Below are positions 42,467 to 50,673 of a DNA stretch of 64,000 nucleotides, one piece after another. Numbering within the stretch: the first letter of the stretch is position 1; each line of letters begins with the position of its first letter. The DNA comes from Rhizobium sp. BK602 (GTDB lineage: Bacteria > Pseudomonadota > Alphaproteobacteria > Rhizobiales > Rhizobiaceae): contig NZ_JACIBC010000004.1 in NCBI RefSeq assembly GCF_014195095.1, positions 1-64,000 of the forward strand, read 5' to 3'. A program made the position numbers and the translations under genes. The notes beneath the pieces are model-generated. The model saw only the letters and a program-made list of their open reading frames with translations, did no database searches and was not told where the DNA came from.

Positions 42467-44821
42467 ATGGACAGACTGATACCCCGCCCCCGTCTTTGCG
42501 ACCGCATCGCCTCGGAGCGAGCCGGCGTAATCTTCCTGCGCGCGCCCGCCGGTGCCGGAAAGACCACAATTCTGTCCATGGCTGCCAGGGCGATGGGCAG
42601 ACAGGTTTGCAGCCTGCCGCAGCCACGCATGAGCGACATCGCGAATGGATGGCTTTTCTGGGACGTGCCGGTTTCCGCGCGCTCGGTTCGCCTGTCCGCC
42701 CCGCTCGTCGAGACCATCGGCGTTCTGGTCATCGCCTGCCGCCCGGATCAGCGCATCAGTGGGCTGGCACGGCTGATCCTGCATCGCGGTTCCGTTACGC
42801 TCGACGCCGATGACCTGACATTTTCGCCGGAAGAGTTGCAGGATCTTCCCATCGAGGAGGCTCGTCGCCTCGTCAGGGATTATGCCGGCTGGCCGGCGTT
42901 TCTACCGTTAGGGCGCCTGCGGGATCCGCGACTCGGCATCGACTACCTGCGCGAAAACTTCCTCGGTCACCTTTCGCCGGGGCAGACGGCGTCCCTGTCC
43001 ATCTGGCTCGAAGCGCCTACCTCATTCCAGGCCGAGGAATGGACCGGCCTCTTGCCGCCCCTGCTGGTCAGGGCGCCGGATGAACATCCGGAACTGCTGA
43101 AGCTTCTCACCATCGCCGTCAGCGAACGCCTGGCGACCTTCGAGACGACGGTCGCCGTGATCGAGGTTGCCTCCGCCTTCGAACGGGCTGGGCGAGCGCC
43201 CGCCGCCATGGCGCTGCTTCTCGATCACGGGCACGAGGCGCATGCCGCGCAAATACTCGAGCGTGCCCGCGGCCTGGAATTGATCTACCGAAATAGCCTT
43301 GGGACCTTTCGCGACATCATCATGCGCTTTTCCCATGAGATGATCTCAACCAACGAAGTCGTGCTCTTCGCCCTCGCCCGCACACTCCTGAAACTGGGAG
43401 AACTGCAGCGCGTGCGCCATCTGGTCGGCAAGCATCTGGGCTCGGACTATCTCGACCCGCTCAAGGTCTTGCTGCGCGGATCGCGCTTTTCCTTCGCGGC
43501 ACGAACCTTCCGGCTCAACCTCATGATCTCCGAGGATCTGATGCCGACCGATGCCATGATCACCCGCCTCGGCGAATTCATGGCAGACTATCCGATGGGC
43601 GATTACGGCAAATGGGCCGCCTACTACAACGCGCTGCTGGAATTCGAAATTCGCCGCCGGAATTTCCGCGAAGCGGAAGCCGCCGCCGCCCGCGCCTTGA
43701 TCTATCTCGGCCATATGGGTGGCCAGCCGCTGCTGGAGTTCTTCATCCATCTGCATCAGACAGTGCTTCGACTGATGAGCGGCGATGCGCTCTTTGCCCG
43801 TCACGCCGCACAGGCGGCGCGGCAGAAACTGGAGCAGGTACCGCACGCTGCGGAGGCGGAATTCCGCATGCTGCGGCTCGCGGAAGCCTGCATCGCCTAC
43901 GAGGCCGGCCAGCCGCGCGATCTGCTTCAATTCGTTCAAAAGGAGTTCGATGGGTTCGCCGCTGCGGAGATCTGGCCGAGCCTGATGCAATTCGCTCTTC
44001 ACTATGCATCGCAGGTGCTCGCGGATCACTTTCCGATGGTGATCAGGCCCGGCTTTCTCGACGGGCTCTGGATCCATCTGTCGGAGGGGCTGCAGTTTCA
44101 CGCGATGATGGAGATCCGCACCGCGATTGCCTATCAGAACGCCAATCGCTGGCACGATGCGGCGGCAACCCTCTCCGCGGTTCGCATGCGGATCGGCCGC
44201 AACTGGGTCGAAAGCGCCAATGAGGAATTGACTCGCCTGACCAGACGAGACGAGATTTCCTACGCCATGGCATGGCTGCGCGATTCCGTGCGCCTCTCGA
44301 CGCCGCGACCCTATCTGTCGCACCAGATCGATGCATTGATCGCCAACTCGAAAGTCACCAACCGCGAGAAGGTCGCCCTGCAGCTATGGCAAAGCTATGC
44401 CGCCTACCAGCGCCGGGACAATGCCGCGACGCGGGCGCATCTTCTGTCGGCGCTTGAAAGCGCCACGCGCCTCGGCTGCAACGGCGTGCTCTCCGAGGAG
44501 CGGATCTTTCTCTCGCCGCTTCTCAAGAACCAGCGCATTCGCAGCTTCATCGAAACCTCATCCGATGTCCGCACCGCACTTTCGCTCTTTGCCGCTTCGG
44601 TGAACTCGCCGCAGGCAAAGGCATTGCAGGGTGGTCTTTCTCAGCGCGAGGTCCAGATGCTACAGCTGATCGCCAGCGGCATGTCGAACAAACGCATTGC
44701 CCACACGCTCAATGTCTCCGAAGTAACGGTGAAATTTCATCTCGGAAATCTGTTTCGCAAGCTTGGCTGTCATCGCCGCGCCGAAGCGATCCGGGCGGCA
44801 ACCGCGCTCGACTGGCTATGA
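42467..44821 (+). CDS. MalT/LuxR-type transcriptional activator (STAND-like)
   Basis: A 784-residue regulator starting at ATG 42467 (MDRLIPRPRLCDRIASERAG); the frame is open further upstream but that part overlaps the permease gene. A P-loop RAPAGAGKTTI stands near residue 30, and FSPEELQDL...YAGWPAFL matches the arm after the NTPase in MalT-like proteins. A long helical-repeat region follows. The C-terminal LuxR HTH is clear: LSQREVQMLQLIASGMSNKRIAHTLNVSEVTVKFHLGN. The NTPase is compact: only about 80 residues separate the P-loop from that arm. It is divergent from the cyclic amide importer operon and probably controls it. Confidence 0.82.
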   Translation: MDRLIPRPRLCDRIASERAGVIFLRAPAGAGKTTILSMAARAMGRQVCSLPQPRMSDIANGWLFWDVPVSARSVRLSAPLVETIGVLVIACRPDQRISGLARLILHRGSVTLDADDLTFSPEELQDLPIEEARRLVRDYAGWPAFLPLGRLRDPRLGIDYLRENFLGHLSPGQTASLSIWLEAPTSFQAEEWTGLLPPLLVRAPDEHPELLKLLTIAVSERLATFETTVAVIEVASAFERAGRAPAAMALLLDHGHEAHAAQILERARGLELIYRNSLGTFRDIIMRFSHEMISTNEVVLFALARTLLKLGELQRVRHLVGKHLGSDYLDPLKVLLRGSRFSFAARTFRLNLMISEDLMPTDAMITRLGEFMADYPMGDYGKWAAYYNALLEFEIRRRNFREAEAAAARALIYLGHMGGQPLLEFFIHLHQTVLRLMSGDALFARHAAQAARQKLEQVPHAAEAEFRMLRLAEACIAYEAGQPRDLLQFVQKEFDGFAAAEIWPSLMQFALHYASQVLADHFPMVIRPGFLDGLWIHLSEGLQFHAMMEIRTAIAYQNANRWHDAAATLSAVRMRIGRNWVESANEELTRLTRRDEISYAMAWLRDSVRLSTPRPYLSHQIDALIANSKVTNREKVALQLWQSYAAYQRRDNAATRAHLLSALESATRLGCNGVLSEERIFLSPLLKNQRIRSFIETSSDVRTALSLFAASVNSPQAKALQGGLSQREVQMLQLIASGMSNKRIAHTLNVSEVTVKFHLGNLFRKLGCHRRAEAIRAATALDWL

Positions 44822-45166
44822 CTGTAGGACGATGTGACGGTATCCATCACTGAACGGGGAGGGTATGGATCGGCAAAATCCGCACACGCTCCGGTCATGA
44901 TCTTCCAATCCGCTGTGATGCGGTGCCGCGAAGAGATTTCTGACTGCCGAAAAGATCGATACAAAGTGTTGGATACCTGGGTGTCTTCAGCTTTACAGCC
45001 TCGACCTCGGAGCCCGTCGGGGTGCCCACCCCATCCGAGCCATCGACCCTGCGTCTCGCATCTCGGGCGTTACGGCAGAGCACATGAAGGGCGTCGTCTT
45101 TGTCAATACATGTATAGACATTACTGTTGAACGATGGTTCTATCCCACAAAACCAAGGGGATCATC
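44822..45166. other. 345-base region ahead of the SDR gene
   Basis: It separates the LuxR-type gene from the SDR gene, both plus strand. No intact gene is supported. The last 70 bases carry a promoter with an operator (45100-45127). Confidence 0.6.
45100..45127 (+). promoter_or_regulatory. Promoter with GntR (HutC-type) operator, site 1
   Basis: TTGTCA (45100-45105) and TACTGT (45122-45127), 16 bases apart, resemble a sigma-70 promoter. The near-perfect palindrome TGTCAATACA/TGTATAGACA (45101-45120, one mismatched pair) covers the -35 and spacer. Its right half, read in reverse, is TGTCTATACA, which fits the GTxTAxAC core of HutC-type GntR sites. The SDR ATG is 46 bases downstream. Confidence 0.6.
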
Positions 45167-45937
45167 ATGGCCAATACAATGTTCGATCTGGCAGGAAAAA
45201 TCGCAGTTGTGACCGGTGCAAGCCGCGGTCTAGGCCAATGGATTGCGCTGGCGCTGGCCGAAGCAGGCGCCGATATCTGCATTACGGCGCGCGATGAAAC
45301 TGCGCTAAGCGAGACCAAGCAAAAGGTCGAGGCTCTCGGCAGGAGGGCCATCACGAGCGCCCAGGATGTGACGGACATATCGTCCATCGAAGACACCCTA
45401 GGCAAGTTCGAGAGCATCACGGGCGTCATCGATATCCTTGTCAACAATGCCGGCTACGAACAGGTATCTCCTTCGCTCGATGTCGACGAACAGATCTGGG
45501 ACAAGATCGTGGGCACCAATCTGAAGGGCGCATTCTTCTGGTCGCAAGCTGCAGCGCGGCGGATGTCTCGCCAGTCCCAGGGGGGAAGCATCATCAACCT
45601 ATGCTCCCTCACCTCCTATGTCGGGATCCCAACGGCCGTGCCCTACGGCTCGTCCAAGTCGGGACTGCTCGGCATGACACGGGCACTTTCAGCCGAATGG
45701 GCGCCACTCGGCATTCGAGTGAATGCGGTGGCTCCCGGCTATTTCCGGACAGCGATGACCGACGGGTTTTATCAGGATGAAAACTGGGCGGCACGGATGC
45801 TCGAAAAGATCCCGCAGAAGCGGTTCGGTAGCGCCTCCGACATCGGTGGCGCTGTTGTCTTTCTTGCGAGCGGCGCATCTGCCTACGTTACCGGCCAATG
45901 CATTCCCGTGGACGGCGGCTTCCTCGCGTCCATCTAG
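45167..45937 (+). CDS. Short-chain dehydrogenase/reductase
   Basis: A 256-residue SDR read from ATG 45167 (MANTMFDLAGKIAVVTGASRGLG) with AAGGGGA upstream; an ATG at 45134 lacks a site. TGASRGLG is the nucleotide motif, NNAGYEQ follows, and the catalytic Ser-Tyr-Lys appears as SLTSYVG...YGSSKSG. The C-terminal IPVDGGF segment is typical. It oxidises or reduces a secondary alcohol with NAD(P). Its promoter carries the same type of operator as the HisD-like gene, so it belongs to the GntR cluster. The substrate is unknown. Confidence 0.88.
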   Translation: MANTMFDLAGKIAVVTGASRGLGQWIALALAEAGADICITARDETALSETKQKVEALGRRAITSAQDVTDISSIEDTLGKFESITGVIDILVNNAGYEQVSPSLDVDEQIWDKIVGTNLKGAFFWSQAAARRMSRQSQGGSIINLCSLTSYVGIPTAVPYGSSKSGLLGMTRALSAEWAPLGIRVNAVAPGYFRTAMTDGFYQDENWAARMLEKIPQKRFGSASDIGGAVVFLASGASAYVTGQCIPVDGGFLASI

Positions 45938-45958
45938 ATAAATGGGATAAGATGGTGC

Positions 45959-46013
45959 TTGACAGCACGGGTCCGATGCTTAATGTCTATAGATGTATAT
46001 ACATCTATAGACA
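45959..46013 (+). promoter_or_regulatory. Promoter with 30-base perfect palindromic GntR operator, site 2
   Basis: TTGACA (45959-45964) and TAATGT (45981-45986) with a 16-base spacer. From 45984 to 46013 runs a perfect palindrome: each arm is TGTCTATAGATGTAT. Its centre TGTATATACA (45994-46003) fits the HutC-type GTxTAxAC core. It overlaps the -10 and start region, as a repressor site would, and lies 200 bases upstream of the HisD-like gene. Confidence 0.65.
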
Positions 46014-46215
46014 ACAAAAAGCGGGAACGAAGTCTTCGAGACTTCCTGGGAATTTGCCGGATACCAACATCCGGCGTCCTCGAACATACAGATGCCGTAT
46101 CAACGCCGAGCGTCCCTCTTTGCGATGGGGCCCGTGCGTTCACGCGAACCGAACTTGAATCGTCGCCGTCACCACCGCGCGAGCGATCGTGGCTGCCTGC
46201 GCCCAGGAGGCGCCA

Positions 46216-47559
46216 ATGAGGGAATGTGCAATGGCCGAAGTCACTTTTCATGAATATTCGAAGCTTGGACCGGACGAGAAGGCCACGCTCCTGCGCCGGT
46301 CCGAAACGGACATTTCAGGGTTTGTCGAGAAAGTGGCGCCGATCCTCGAGGCGGTGCGCACCGAAGGCGACCGCGCTGTTGCCCGCTTCGGCCGGGAACT
46401 CGACAAGGCGGATATCACCGAAGCAACGATCAAGGTGACCGATGCCGAGTTCGACGCCGCGTTCAAGCTTGTCAGCGAGGATGTCATCGAGGCCATCACC
46501 TTCGGCATCGACAATATCCGCCATTTTCATGAAGAGCAGAAGCCCGAAGCCATGTGGCTGAAGGAAATCAAGCCAGGCGCCTTCGCCGGCGACCGCTTCA
46601 CCCCGATCAAGTCTGTCGCGCTGTACATTCCACGCGGCAAAGGTTCGTTTCCGTCGGTCACGATGATGACCTCCGTCCCCGCCGTCGTTGCGGGCGTTCC
46701 GAACCTGGCGATCGTCACTCCGCCAGCACCGGACGGACGCGTGGATGCCGCAACGCTCGTGGCGGCACGTCTGGCCGGTGTCGAAACCGTCTACAAGGTC
46801 GGCGGTGCACAGGCAGTCGCGGCTGTCGCTTACGGCACGGAAACGATCAAGCCGGCGCTAAAGATCGTCGGACCAGGAAGCCCTTGGGTGGTCGCTGCAA
46901 AACGCAGCCTGGCGGGCATCATCGATACAGGCCTTCCCGCCGGCCCTTCCGAAGCCATCATCTTCGCGGACGATACTGTCCATGGCGGCCTCGCAGCGCT
47001 CGACCTGTTGATCGAAGCCGAGCACGGTCCCGACTCTTCCGCCTATCTCGTGACCCATAGCCGGCGCGTAGCCGAGGAGGCGCTTGCCGCCCTGCCCGAA
47101 CATTGGGCACGTATGACCCAACAGCGGGTCCAGTTCTCGAGCGCGGTCCTTTCAGGCAAGTGCGGCGGCATCATACTGACCTCCTCGGTCGAGGAAAGCT
47201 ACGATTTCATCAATGCCTATGCGCCCGAGCATCTCGAAATCCTGTCGCAGGACGCCTTTGCCCATCTCGGCCATATCACAGAGGCCGCCGAAATCCTCAT
47301 GGGTCCTCATACCCCCGTCAGCATCGCGAATTTCTGCCTTGGCCCCAACGCCGTATTGCCGACGAGCCGCTGGGCGCGCACATTCGGTCCGCTGTCGGTC
47401 ACCGACTTCGTGAAACGCAGTTCGATCGGCTATGTGACGGCGCCGGCTTATCCCGAATTTGCAAAGCGTGCCCACAAGCTCGCGGAATATGAGGGCTTCT
47501 CGTCGCATGCACATGCCGTCTCGGCCGTCCGCGACGCCTATCTTCCGAAGCGGAGCTGA
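46216..47559 (+). CDS. Histidinol dehydrogenase-family enzyme, non-biosynthetic paralogue
   Basis: A 447-residue HisD-fold dehydrogenase. AGGAGG lies 5 bases before the ATG at 46216. The NAD-binding fold and DTGLPAGPSEAII are as in HisD, and the catalytic Glu-His pair is kept (E338-H339 in YAPEHLEI). By alignment with E. coli HisD from recall, the zinc ligand Gln259 is Glu267, Asp360 is Asn372 and the substrate-contacting His367 is Ala379, while His262 and His419 are kept (H270, H431). These changes argue against histidinol. The DHPS dehydrogenase HpsN is a known HisD-family enzyme that acts on a sulfonate, so an alcohol-to-acid oxidation of another small polyol is likely. Confidence 0.82.
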   Translation: MRECAMAEVTFHEYSKLGPDEKATLLRRSETDISGFVEKVAPILEAVRTEGDRAVARFGRELDKADITEATIKVTDAEFDAAFKLVSEDVIEAITFGIDNIRHFHEEQKPEAMWLKEIKPGAFAGDRFTPIKSVALYIPRGKGSFPSVTMMTSVPAVVAGVPNLAIVTPPAPDGRVDAATLVAARLAGVETVYKVGGAQAVAAVAYGTETIKPALKIVGPGSPWVVAAKRSLAGIIDTGLPAGPSEAIIFADDTVHGGLAALDLLIEAEHGPDSSAYLVTHSRRVAEEALAALPEHWARMTQQRVQFSSAVLSGKCGGIILTSSVEESYDFINAYAPEHLEILSQDAFAHLGHITEAAEILMGPHTPVSIANFCLGPNAVLPTSRWARTFGPLSVTDFVKRSSIGYVTAPAYPEFAKRAHKLAEYEGFSSHAHAVSAVRDAYLPKRS

Positions 47560-47563
47560 TCGG

Positions 47564-48577
47564 ATGAAGGCCGTCCGGCTTTACGACGCGCTCGATCTGA
47601 GGGTCGAGGACATTGAAAGACCGGGCCTGCCACAAGCGGGTTACGTGACGATCGACGTTCGTGCGGCGGGAATCTGCGGCTCGGACCTCCACAACTACCG
47701 AACCGGCCAGTGGATCAGCAGGCGGCCATCGACGGCTGGACACGAATTCTGCGGTCGTGTCTCAGCAGTCGGCGAAGGCGTCGAAGGTCTGGCCGTCGGC
47801 GACTTGGTCACGGTCGATTCCCGTTTTTATTGCGGACAGTGCGAGGCCTGTAAATCGGGCCGCACCAATGTCTGCGAACATCTCGGCTTCGTCGGCGAGA
47901 TCTGCGATGGTGGCTTTGCGGAAAAGGCCGAGCTGCCCGCCCGTCTCGTTTTCAAGCACGATCCGTCGCTCGACCCCGCGGTGGCGGCCATGGCAGAACC
48001 TTTGGCCGTCGCCCTTCATGCGGTGCGACGGCTCAATCCACCCCGAGGCGAAGCGATTATCCTTATCGGTTGCGGGACGATCGGCGGTCTTTGCGGATTG
48101 CTGCTTTCGCATCTCCACGACGGGAAGCTGCTGTTTGCGGATTTGAATGGCCGTCGTGCCGAGATGGTCGCCGGCATCTGCACAGGCTCGGCGGTCGCGC
48201 TGGACAAGTCGCAGGCAAGGGCTGCTCTCGGCGACGCGCGACTGCGTTATGCGGTAGATGCGACGGGAAGCACGAAGGCCATTGCGCAAGGCATCGACCT
48301 TCTCGACGGTGGCGGCGCCTTCGCTCTTGTGGGCATCAGTCACGGAAAGCTGGATCTGGATCCCAACATCCTGGTTGAGCGCGAGATTTCCCTGATTGGC
48401 TGCCATGCCTTTGAAAGCGAACTCGCTGACGCCATCGCCCTGCTGCCGAAGCTGCAGCCCTCACTTCTGCAATTCAGCGAGGTCCTGAACTCGCTCGACG
48501 AAATTCCTGATGCCTACCGCCGGCTCATCGACGGGCGGACGAACAAGCTAAAGACGATCATTCGGATCGCCGATTGA
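47564..48577 (+). CDS. Zinc-dependent alcohol dehydrogenase (MDR family)
   Basis: A 337-residue medium-chain dehydrogenase starting at ATG 47564, 4 bases after the HisD-like stop. The catalytic zinc region GICGSDLHNY and GHEFCGRV and the structural zinc cysteines in CGQCEACKSGRTNVC are all visible. The Rossmann motif is GCGTIGGLCG. It resembles the sorbitol/threonine dehydrogenase group. Together with the SDR and HisD-like enzyme it suggests stepwise oxidation of a polyol-like compound. The gene is followed closely by the GntR gene. Confidence 0.88.
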   Translation: MKAVRLYDALDLRVEDIERPGLPQAGYVTIDVRAAGICGSDLHNYRTGQWISRRPSTAGHEFCGRVSAVGEGVEGLAVGDLVTVDSRFYCGQCEACKSGRTNVCEHLGFVGEICDGGFAEKAELPARLVFKHDPSLDPAVAAMAEPLAVALHAVRRLNPPRGEAIILIGCGTIGGLCGLLLSHLHDGKLLFADLNGRRAEMVAGICTGSAVALDKSQARAALGDARLRYAVDATGSTKAIAQGIDLLDGGGAFALVGISHGKLDLDPNILVEREISLIGCHAFESELADAIALLPKLQPSLLQFSEVLNSLDEIPDAYRRLIDGRTNKLKTIIRIAD

Positions 48578-48600
48578 TCTGGGACACGCCTCGGCGTGAG

Positions 48601-49344
48601 ATGGAGATAGAATTGTCCGGTCTCTCAAATACCGCGCTGCCGCTCTACGAAAAGGTCAAGGACTTCGTCCTCGACAATATCGGAAACGGGAACTGGCCAC
48701 AGAACGAGAAGCTCCCGTCCGAGCACGAGTTGACGTCGTCGCTTGGTGTCTCCCGCATGACGGTCCATCGCGCGCTTCGCGAACTGACCGCCGAAGGCTA
48801 TCTGCGCCGGGTCCAGGGTGTCGGAACGTTCGTTTCGCCTCCCAAAGCGCAATCGACCCTCATCGAGATCAGCAATATCATCAGCGAGATCAAAGCACGC
48901 GGAAGCCGGCATCGCGCCGAGGTGATCGTGCTCGAGCGGCTCGAGCGGCCGGATCAAATGCTACTGGACGCGTTCGAGTTCAAAAAGCTTTGCCCCATCG
49001 ATCACTCGCTGGTCGTTCATTACGAGAACGGTGTCCCTGTTCAACTCGAGGAGCGCTACGTCAATACGGAGCTCGTGAAGAACTATCTCGATCAGGATTT
49101 TACGTCCATCGGCACCTACGATTACCTGCAGCACAGCACACCGCTCACCGAAGTCGAGCACCTCATCAGCGCCGTGCCGGCGACTGAGCGACATGCGCGC
49201 CTCCTGCACATCCGCGAGCGCGACAGCTGCCTGGTCCTCAACCGAAAGACCTGGACGGGGCAGACGATCGCCACCGTCAATACCTTCACCTATGTCGGCA
49301 GCCGTTATTCGCTTGGCAGCAGATACCTGCCGCCCCAAAAGTGA
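48601..49344 (+). CDS. GntR-family regulator, HutC subfamily (UTRA domain)
   Basis: A 247-residue regulator: a winged HTH (about 15-75: LPSEHELTSSLGVSRMTVHRALRELTAEGYLRRVQGVG) and a UTRA effector domain (about 85-240). The ATG at 48601 is preferred over a TTG at 48574 that overlaps the previous stop. HutC-type proteins usually repress and are released by a pathway intermediate. The palindromes at 45101-45120 and 45984-46013 fit its operator type, so it likely controls both transcription units of this cluster. The effector is unknown. Confidence 0.88.
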   Translation: MEIELSGLSNTALPLYEKVKDFVLDNIGNGNWPQNEKLPSEHELTSSLGVSRMTVHRALRELTAEGYLRRVQGVGTFVSPPKAQSTLIEISNIISEIKARGSRHRAEVIVLERLERPDQMLLDAFEFKKLCPIDHSLVVHYENGVPVQLEERYVNTELVKNYLDQDFTSIGTYDYLQHSTPLTEVEHLISAVPATERHARLLHIRERDSCLVLNRKTWTGQTIATVNTFTYVGSRYSLGSRYLPPQK

Positions 49345-49379
49345 AAAGCGGACATGTCAGCGCAAGAGTGAGAGAGATC

Positions 49380-50669
49380 ATGAGACAGCCCAACAGTCGG
49401 ACCGCAATCATCCGGGAGAAAGCCAAGGCACGCGACGGCGGCGCCGAAGCTCTGCTCGCAGAGCTGTTGCAGGATCTGTTCGGGATCGAGGCACACGATC
49501 TGGCAATCAACCACGACCAATACAGCCTCAATTCTCTGAACGGCTTCTTCGAGGCCGACGGGAAGCCATACTTCTTCAAATTCCACCAGGAGGAAAATGA
49601 GGAGGAAATGAGCGGTGAATATTATCGCGCCGATATCCTCGCCAAGGCCGGCCTGCCGGTCGACCAGCCCGTGATGATGTCGACCCTTCCGGGCGAGCAG
49701 ATTCTGGTCTACAGACGCAGAACGGACCCCCGTTTCTCCGACGTCCTGCGCAGGCTCGACGAGCTTCATGATGAGCAAGCGGCAAGTGAGGCCGTGGATG
49801 CGGAACGCCGGCTCAACGAAGCCGTCCTGTCCGTCTATCTGAAGACACTGCACCCCGTCACACCTGGCCAGGTCATGAAGGAGCCGGTCCATCGGCTGTT
49901 TTACGATCGGCTGATCACCGCGCCGGAGGGAACTTACCCGGGTGGCCGGCTGGCAAGCTTCTATGTTGGCAAGACGTTCGAATTTCCAGGCGCCACGCTT
50001 TCCTGGGAAGCACTGTCGCAAGCCCGCTTCGTCATCAACGGCATCGAATATCGCAACACGCTTGGGGAGCTGTTCGACGCCGCGCATGCAAGGCTGGACC
50101 CCATGCGCCTGGCGGACAGCGGCGGCGTGACGGCACATGGCGACGCTCACAACGCCAATGTCTGGTTCGAAAGGCAGGAAGGGCACGCGAGCCTGTCGTT
50201 CTTTGACCCGGCCTTCGCCGGCGAGCACATTCCGACGCTTCTGGCAGAGGTGAAGACGACCTTCCACAATATCCTCGCCCATCCCTACTGGCTCTATGAC
50301 CCGGCTGTCGCCGAGCAGACATTCAAGGCAACGGCGAAATACGAGAAAGGCCGCCTCCTTGCGGATTTCGATTGGGCGCCAAGCCCGGTTCGCGAGGCGC
50401 TTCTGAAAACGAAAGCGGAGACCATGTGGAGGCCTCTGCTTGCCGCCCTCAAGCAACGCGACATGCTTCCTTCAGACTGGCGCAATGTTGTCCGGCTTGG
50501 GCTTTTCCTGTGCCCGACACTCGTCATGAACTTGCGGGCCGGTGCGACGAGCCACAATCCGACATCCTCCCTGATCGGTCTTTCAGTGGCGATGATGGTA
50601 GGCTCCGAACCCGAGCAGGGCACCGACCTGGTGACCCGTTTCCTCGCAGCCATAGATCCGGAGGTGTAA
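49380..50669 (+). CDS. APH-like phosphotransferase (kinase) of unknown substrate
   Basis: A 429-residue protein. Start taken at ATG 49380 with GAGAGAG just upstream; a GTG at 49341 overlaps the GntR stop. The catalytic loop VTAHGDAHNANVWF has the HGDxHxxN pattern and LSFFDPAF the metal-binding Asp of aminoglycoside/choline kinase-like phosphotransferases; an N-terminal KPYFFKF may provide the ATP-binding Lys. It probably phosphorylates a small hydroxylated metabolite. In this cluster of alcohol dehydrogenases it may activate a substrate or an intermediate. Confidence 0.7.
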   Translation: MRQPNSRTAIIREKAKARDGGAEALLAELLQDLFGIEAHDLAINHDQYSLNSLNGFFEADGKPYFFKFHQEENEEEMSGEYYRADILAKAGLPVDQPVMMSTLPGEQILVYRRRTDPRFSDVLRRLDELHDEQAASEAVDAERRLNEAVLSVYLKTLHPVTPGQVMKEPVHRLFYDRLITAPEGTYPGGRLASFYVGKTFEFPGATLSWEALSQARFVINGIEYRNTLGELFDAAHARLDPMRLADSGGVTAHGDAHNANVWFERQEGHASLSFFDPAFAGEHIPTLLAEVKTTFHNILAHPYWLYDPAVAEQTFKATAKYEKGRLLADFDWAPSPVREALLKTKAETMWRPLLAALKQRDMLPSDWRNVVRLGLFLCPTLVMNLRAGATSHNPTSSLIGLSVAMMVGSEPEQGTDLVTRFLAAIDPEV

Positions 50670-50673
50670 GATC

